Of a DNA stretch of 64,000 nucleotides, positions 58,701 through 64,000 are shown piece by piece. Location of the stretch: contig NC_056729.1 in the NCBI RefSeq assembly GCF_019279795.1, forward strand, positions 1,868,068,439-1,868,132,438, in the 5' to 3' direction. Both the position numbers and the translations under genes were made by a program. Source of the stretch: Protopterus annectens. Lineage: Eukaryota; Chordata; Ceratodontiformes; Protopteridae. Each line of letters opens with the position of its first letter. Within the stretch, counting starts at the first letter, position 1. The notes under the pieces were generated by a model. It saw only the letters and a program-made list of their open reading frames with translations, made no database searches and was not told the origin of the DNA.

Positions 58701-58829
58701 CCCATTAAACTACAAGAGAAGTGCTGGGATTCATATTCAAATGACACACAGTGAAGTAGTTGTCAACATCTATGTGAAGAGTGCAGGAATTCAAAAGATA
58801 AAATGTGTAACTCATTTTATAATAGCCTG

Positions 58830-59000
58830 GTACAGCCCCTTGGACATGTGTCCTTTTTCAGGAGCAGCCCAGGAGTACTGTCTGATGAAGAAGCTTGGCA
58901 GAATCACAGAAGACAAATGGAGGCTGAGGGAATCAAACCATGTACTACAGGAAGCAGCCCTTTAACAGCTCCTAATTTTACTTATCTATACTAAATGCTA
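58830..59000 (-). mobile_element. Second CORE-SINE copy, diverged
   Basis: GTACTGTCTGATGAAGAAGC and GGGAATCAAACCATGTACTACAGG follow the same order as 57718-57810 (GTACTGTCTGGTTAAG, AGATTCAAACCCTACACC) and share AGGAAGCAGC. Older than the first copy. Confidence 0.5.
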
Positions 59001-59179
59001 GACAAAGTCTTGTAGCCCAAATACAATGCATTTCACACCTCTGTTCCTGCATAAAAGCAAGCTAAATAAAACATACTCTTAGTTAAAACATTAACATTAA
59101 ATTCAGACTTCATGCTGTCCAAGTTGTTCAGAACTAACAAGCAAGACTATTAAGAAAACCAAGAAGCATATCCAAAATA

Positions 59180-62100
59180 CATGGCTCATAGATTCACAGG
59201 CATACAATAAGCTAACAACCACCAGGGCCTTTATACACCTAGATGTGCAACCCAACCCAATTGTGCTCCTATGTATCATGGGATTTATTAGGACATTACT
59301 AAAGGTTATTTGGGGGTATGTTAGTTTAGGCATGGTTACTGTCTGCCTCTGTCTATCAGAGACATGGGGCCAGACCCAGGGTAAATTTCTGATTTCCCAT
59401 CCATTGGTCAAGGTTATGCTCAAATAAGGCTAAGGATGGACTCTGCTTCACATGGATGGGGAGCCTGTCCTAGAGCATGGGGATCCCCTGAGACACATAT
59501 CTGTCTCACCAATATGTTGTACCTATGTCACAAACAAGATTTAAATCCTCGAATCTAATGCTTCTGATGTTCATTCTGCAGATGTGCAATAGGTCCATCA
59601 GAGCTAGATATGAGGATCCCTTGTATGCCAGGCATAGACTGCCTCTCAGTAACCTGTAGGAGGTGAAGTACAGAGACAGGGCAAGGTGATCTGTATAGGA
59701 CAATGTGTTCATATCCTGGATTCTCCTGGCAAGGAACCTTTGTAAGCATTCCAGTTGTTCCATATGTCTGGTCAGGTACATGCTAAAGGGAGCATCATAC
59801 TCAATGATTGGTCTGATAAGGGCTGAATATAGTGACCCTATGACTTCTTTACACTTGGATGCCATGCCTTTACATATATGTTGGCTAGCATAGAATGATT
59901 TTCTTACTACCTTGGCCACATGTTGGTCAACGGCCATATTATGTTTAGACATGTTCTCAGTTCCCTGACTACTGGGTCAATTCTCAAGGATGTCTTATCA
60001 AATGAATAATTAGCTTGGGTGGCAGTTTCCACAAAAGGCACTATAATTCATTTCTTGGTATTGAGTTTTTATCCATGACTTTGGCACCAGTCATTTGTCT
60101 GTGTTAAATCCCCTTGTAAGACAATGGTATCATGGGGGAATCTATGACAGCTTCCAATTTGCAGTCATCTGTGAACTTGGTCAGTCAAAGGCCTTTGACA
60201 TTAGCCTTTACTGTTGAGAACTAGATGCTAAATAGGAGCAATCCCAGCATGCAGCTCTGAGGCACTCTGCTGGTGACTTATATCTTAGTGGAGGTGGTCT
60301 CACCAGTACTGACTTCCTAGGTCTTGTCTATCAGCCAGCTGGCTTTAAGTGTTTATGCCTCATTCAGTGAATTTGTCGACTATAACTGAGTGGGGTACTG
60401 TATGAAATGCTTACACTAGGTCCAGGTAGGTGGTAGGCACTGTTTTCCCCTCAACCATTGCCTTGGTGGCCTTCTCAAAGAAGTCCACCAGGTTTGTAGG
60501 CATGACTTTCCCTTAACAAAGCCAAGCTGGGTTGAGTCCAGTGTCTGAAGGTAGCTTAAGTCTTTATTGATCATTTCCATGATAATTTGTTCCATGTCTT
60601 TGCATATTAGATAAGCCAGACTAATGGGTCTGTAGTTTATAATGTCAATTGATGGTTCACCCCTATAAAGCAGGGCAACCATTACAGTCCTATGTTAAGG
60701 CTATATTTGAAAAGTGACTCAGGTGGCATTGATAGTTCATGTTATAAGATGTTTAGGAGGTATCCCAGGATATTGTCGGGGCCCACTAAGGCTGTGTCTT
60801 TGGCCTTGGAGAGCACTGCCAGGACCTGTTCCCTGCTAATAGTTAGGGGGAGGGGCTATTAATCATTGGGGGAAGCTGGCAGTAGTGTGTGGGGGGTGAA
60901 GTTTGAGCTGAATTTATCAGCCAGCAGACTTGTTATGTCATTCTGTTAAGTGAAGGTGGCACAACTGACTACCAGTACAGCATACTGCTGTGTGCTGCCT
61001 TTGAGGTTACAGATAGAGCTGTAGAAGGTATTGTGGTTGTCTTTAGCCTGTTAGTCTATCTTGACCTCATAAATGGCCTTGTCAAACTTAATTAGTCATC
61101 TAAGTTTCTTGTTAAGTTTAGTTAGAGAACTCTTATCATTATGGGAGTTGCTCTGCCTGATTTTAGCCATGACTTCTTTTCCTTTTGTTATATAACCTAT
61201 TAAGGTTAGGATTCCACCAATGTGATTTGTTTGTAGAGTTTGTTTTGGGCTTACTTCTAGCAGGTATAGCAGCCTCTATACAGCCATGTACAGGGGCTCT
61301 GTGAGCATTCCACATAGGTTGCTCGAACTCTGAGTTAGGAGGAGCACAGAATTTTGACAGACTAATGTCTAATAGAGAGTATTTTGCTTTGGAATTGTTC
61401 CTGTCACAGGGTTTCCAGGGAGTTACTGAGTTGATTTTTTATTTTGAAGAGACAGCTTTGTAGTCTGACATCACCAGTGAGGATGTGACAATTGGACAGG
61501 TGCAGTGCTGTCCCATACTGGTGAGTTCAGTCAGCTTAAACTTCTGGTGGGTGTGTGTACAATCTGCTCAAGTGTATGTGTCAATAAGGTCCAGGAATCA
61601 CGCTTGTGAGGTTTGAAGCACTGCATGTTTAAAGTCTATAGAGGGGTAGTTAAAGCTTCCCATGGATAAGGTATTTAGTTTGATGGTGAGTGTATCAAGT
61701 AGGTCTAGATACAAGCAATGGGATTCTTAGGACACAGAGGGTGACCTATAGCTTCTTAGGATATGGTACAGGACTTTGTCTATGGTGATTTGCATGTGGA
61801 TAAACTCCCGAGCATTGTCTTGTTTAACCAACCTAGAGATATACCTGTTGCTAATGTAGATTGAGATTCATCTTCCTTTTGTCCCTGTTTGTGCAGCTGA
61901 AGGTCTATATATGAGGGGGGGTTGTTGAAGCCATATACTGCCAGGGTACTTTCTTTGGTTTTAACCCATGTCTCAGTAATGGCACAGATGTCAATATTCT
62001 ACAGAGTAATGAGAGATTGTAGGGTGTGGAGTTTCTTGTTTAGGTGCCTAGCACTGAGCAGTAACACCTTTAGGCTTCTTTGGGTTTTATTTGCTTTGTT

Positions 62101-62340
62101 GGCAGGTTTGCCAATTTGGCATTGCCTAAAAAGGCTCTAAAGGGCTGGATAAAGTTTTACCCAATAGTCAGACGCTCAGGAGGGACAGGTGCAGACTATC
62201 TTTTCCAAAGCAACTTGGTTTGTTAACCATGTCCTTCCATGATGAGAAATATTGAATTCCCCTAGAAAGACACCTAAAACTAAACCAATTACTGAAGTCA
62301 ATGACCTTTTGTTTATACTGAGGCATCAACCGTGGTGTGG
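59180..62340 (-). mobile_element. CR1-like LINE, old, with remains of both ORFs
   Basis: Reverse strand: ORF1 esterase end at 62340-62150 (KDSLHLS), endonuclease start near 62130-61950 (AITETWVKT), decayed RT (60682-60416, NYRPISLAYLICKDMEQII), thumb (59952-59506, VAKVVRKSFYASQHI, IRPIIEYDAPFSMYL) and a CR1-type 3' part to 59180. Many breaks. It keeps the esterase Asp-His pair that the duplicated CR1 has lost. Truncated at 62340 by the L2-like insertion. Confidence 0.8.
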
Positions 62341-62344
62341 ATAA

Positions 62345-63474
62345 CATTATTTATTTATTGGCATTTGATTGCAGTGAAAGTCTAACTGGGTAGACGCCCA
62401 TTTTAATGGAAGCCTGGGGAGAAAAGCTCCAAGTTATTAGAAAACATTTTAAGAAAAATAATTTTACAATCTTCAAAAATAAAACAAAAACATCTGTAGT
62501 TTAAATAATTATAACAAATTAGAGATAATATAAAAACATTGGTGAAAAATCAATACAAGTTATATGACAATGATTTAATATTTATATATATTTTAGACAG
62601 TTTGTAGAGAAATTAAAGGTAAGTTAGTCTTATACAACCATGATTTGCAATATTAAGTGAGAGAAAAAACAGGCTTATGATTTATTTAGAAGAGAAAGTC
62701 AGAGAAGAGAATCTGACAGAAGTAAGGATGTAAGTGTGGTGAGAGTAAGGAGACATAAGGAATGAAAAGGCACTTGTTCACAAATAGGTAAATAGTTTAT
62801 CTTGGTTTTGAACAAGAACAGAGACAGATTTTAGCTAGGAAGTCTGAGTAGTTTTGAAATATTGGGGGTGGGGGGTTACTGACCTGATGGATACAGGTAA
62901 GGAGATCCAGGCCTTAACAGCCTTGTACAAGTAAAGACAATTCCCAGCAGATCTGATAGGTGTGTAGACAGACAGGAGTTTTTGGTCAATGGATCACAAT
63001 GACTGACTGGGAACCTATTTGTGTAGAATGTTATTTAGTGCTGGACAGGCAGATGGATGCTGGATAATTTTATACGTAGTAAGAAGCTGTGTATATGTTA
63101 GTTGATAAGGCAGTTCTAACCAATTTAGGCTTTTTAGTGATAAACAATGATGGGTTCTGAAAGGGGTATTTGCTGCAAATTTAGCAACTTTGTCATAGCG
63201 TTGTTCAACTTTTAATTTTTGTAAAGTCTGGAGGTTAGTAAGGTTGAGAGCACCATAAAGAAGTGTGGGGAGGAGATAAGTAGTGGCAAGTGTAGTTTTA
63301 GTTGAATCGGGGAGAAAAGTTTTGGATCTGTAAAGCATCCCTAGTTTTTGATTAATTGTTCTTATGCAATTTTGTATATGCAGGTTAAATATAAGCTTAT
63401 CATCCATTATAACCCTTAATAATTAAGAGAAGCGACTATACTTGCTGTATTATCAATAGAGTGGTTGTTGAAGC
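62345..63474 (-). mobile_element. L2-like LINE, 5'-truncated
   Basis: 3' tail at 62345-62430 (TTATTTATTGGCATTTGATTG, GGGGAGAAAAGCTCC). The RT C-terminal frame at 63407-63015 has RTINQKLGMLYRSKTFLPDS and RTHHCLSLKSLNWLELPYQL, close to the nested L2-like LINE (KTHHCINLKLLGWLEF). Only the last part of ORF2 is present. It separates two CR1 segments. Confidence 0.85.
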
Positions 63475-64000
63475 ATCTAACCTAGTTTGCAGTCATCTGC
63501 TAACTTGGTCAGCCACAGTCCTTCCGTGTTGGCCTGTACCTCTGAGAAATATATACCGAACAAGAGAGGTCCCAGGACTAAGCCTTGTGGGACGCCACTT
63601 GTAACTGGTTTGAAGTCTGACATGGACCCAGCAATTCTAACCATGTGGGTTCTGTCCTTGAGCCAGTTTGCAACCCATCTAGTGACATAGGGGTTTATAT
63701 TTAAGCTGGTGAGCTTATCTATAATGCCTGAGTGGGGTATTGTATCGAAGGCTTTTGCGAGGTCCAGGTAGGCTTTGTGGACCACCTTCCCCTCGTCCAT
63801 GGCCTTGGTGACTGTTTCAAAGAAATCGACCAGGTTTAAGAGGCAGGATCTGCCTTTAACAAAGCCGAACTGGGTAGGATCCAGTGTCTGTAAGTCCCCA
63901 ATATATTTATTTATGAGGTCCATGATGATCCTTTCCATAGCTTTGTAGACCAAGCTAGTCAAGCTTATGGGGCGATAGTTTCCAGGATCTGTTGAGGCAC
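63475..64000 (-). mobile_element. CR1-like LINE, open at window edge
   Basis: RT frame 63962-63477: MTSLVYKAMERIIMDLINK, AYLDLAKAFDTIPHSG, GVPQGLVLGPLLFGIYF and KLADDCKLG. The frame is open, so this copy is relatively young. The 3' part is cut at 63475 and the 5' part lies outside the window. Confidence 0.85.

Overview
This window reads as intergenic, transposon-dense DNA from a large vertebrate genome. I found no convincing host gene, rRNA, functional tRNA or CRISPR array. Almost all coding sequence belongs to retroelements: CR1-like, L2-like, L1/Tx1-like and RTE-like LINEs, Penelope-like elements (PLEs), Ty3/gypsy LTR elements and a DIRS-like element. A V-SINE of the fish DANA/HE1 type, an RTE tail of a kind common in fishes and CORE-SINE (MIR-like) copies suggest a fish-grade vertebrate with a big genome (lungfish, bichir, shark or similar). 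The species call is inference.

Layout. 1-1728: reverse strand of a PLE reverse transcriptase ending in a fold-back. 1729-11051: copy A of a 9.3-kb duplication, holding a DIRS fragment, an L2-like LINE tail, an unrecognised reading frame, a PLE GIY-YIG fragment, a nearly complete CR1-like LINE, a second L2-like tail, an LTR fragment and a hAT-like end. 11052-18423: spacer with a fold-back, an RTE fragment with target-site duplications, a PLE with large inverted arms and target-site duplications, an old L1 fragment and the upstream part of a DIRS element. 18424-27735: copy B, about 99% identical and in the same orientation. 27736-36900: a field of short DNA-transposon-like repeats, SINE fragments, two 5'-truncated CR1 copies and long CA arrays. 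36905-46400: a decayed gypsy pol region followed by a Tx1/L1-like LINE with an L2-like LINE nested in its endonuclease. 46421-46692: a V-SINE. 49213-57548: a bounded gypsy element with matching LTRs and a 5-bp target duplication, carrying a CR1 copy, a 42-bp minisatellite and a MITE. 57549-64000: CORE-SINEs, a decayed CR1, an L2-like LINE and the start of another CR1.

The window records layered retrotransposition rather than a pathway. Two LINE/SINE partnerships can be read directly: the V-SINE has the same 3' tail as the L2-like LINEs, and the CORE-SINE tail resembles the CR1 tail. The best leads are the duplication, whose copy A junctions lie on inverted repeats; a hyperdivergent patch inside it; the PLE with inverted arms; a MITE with 55-bp terminal repeats; and several short-hairpin or repeat families I could not name.
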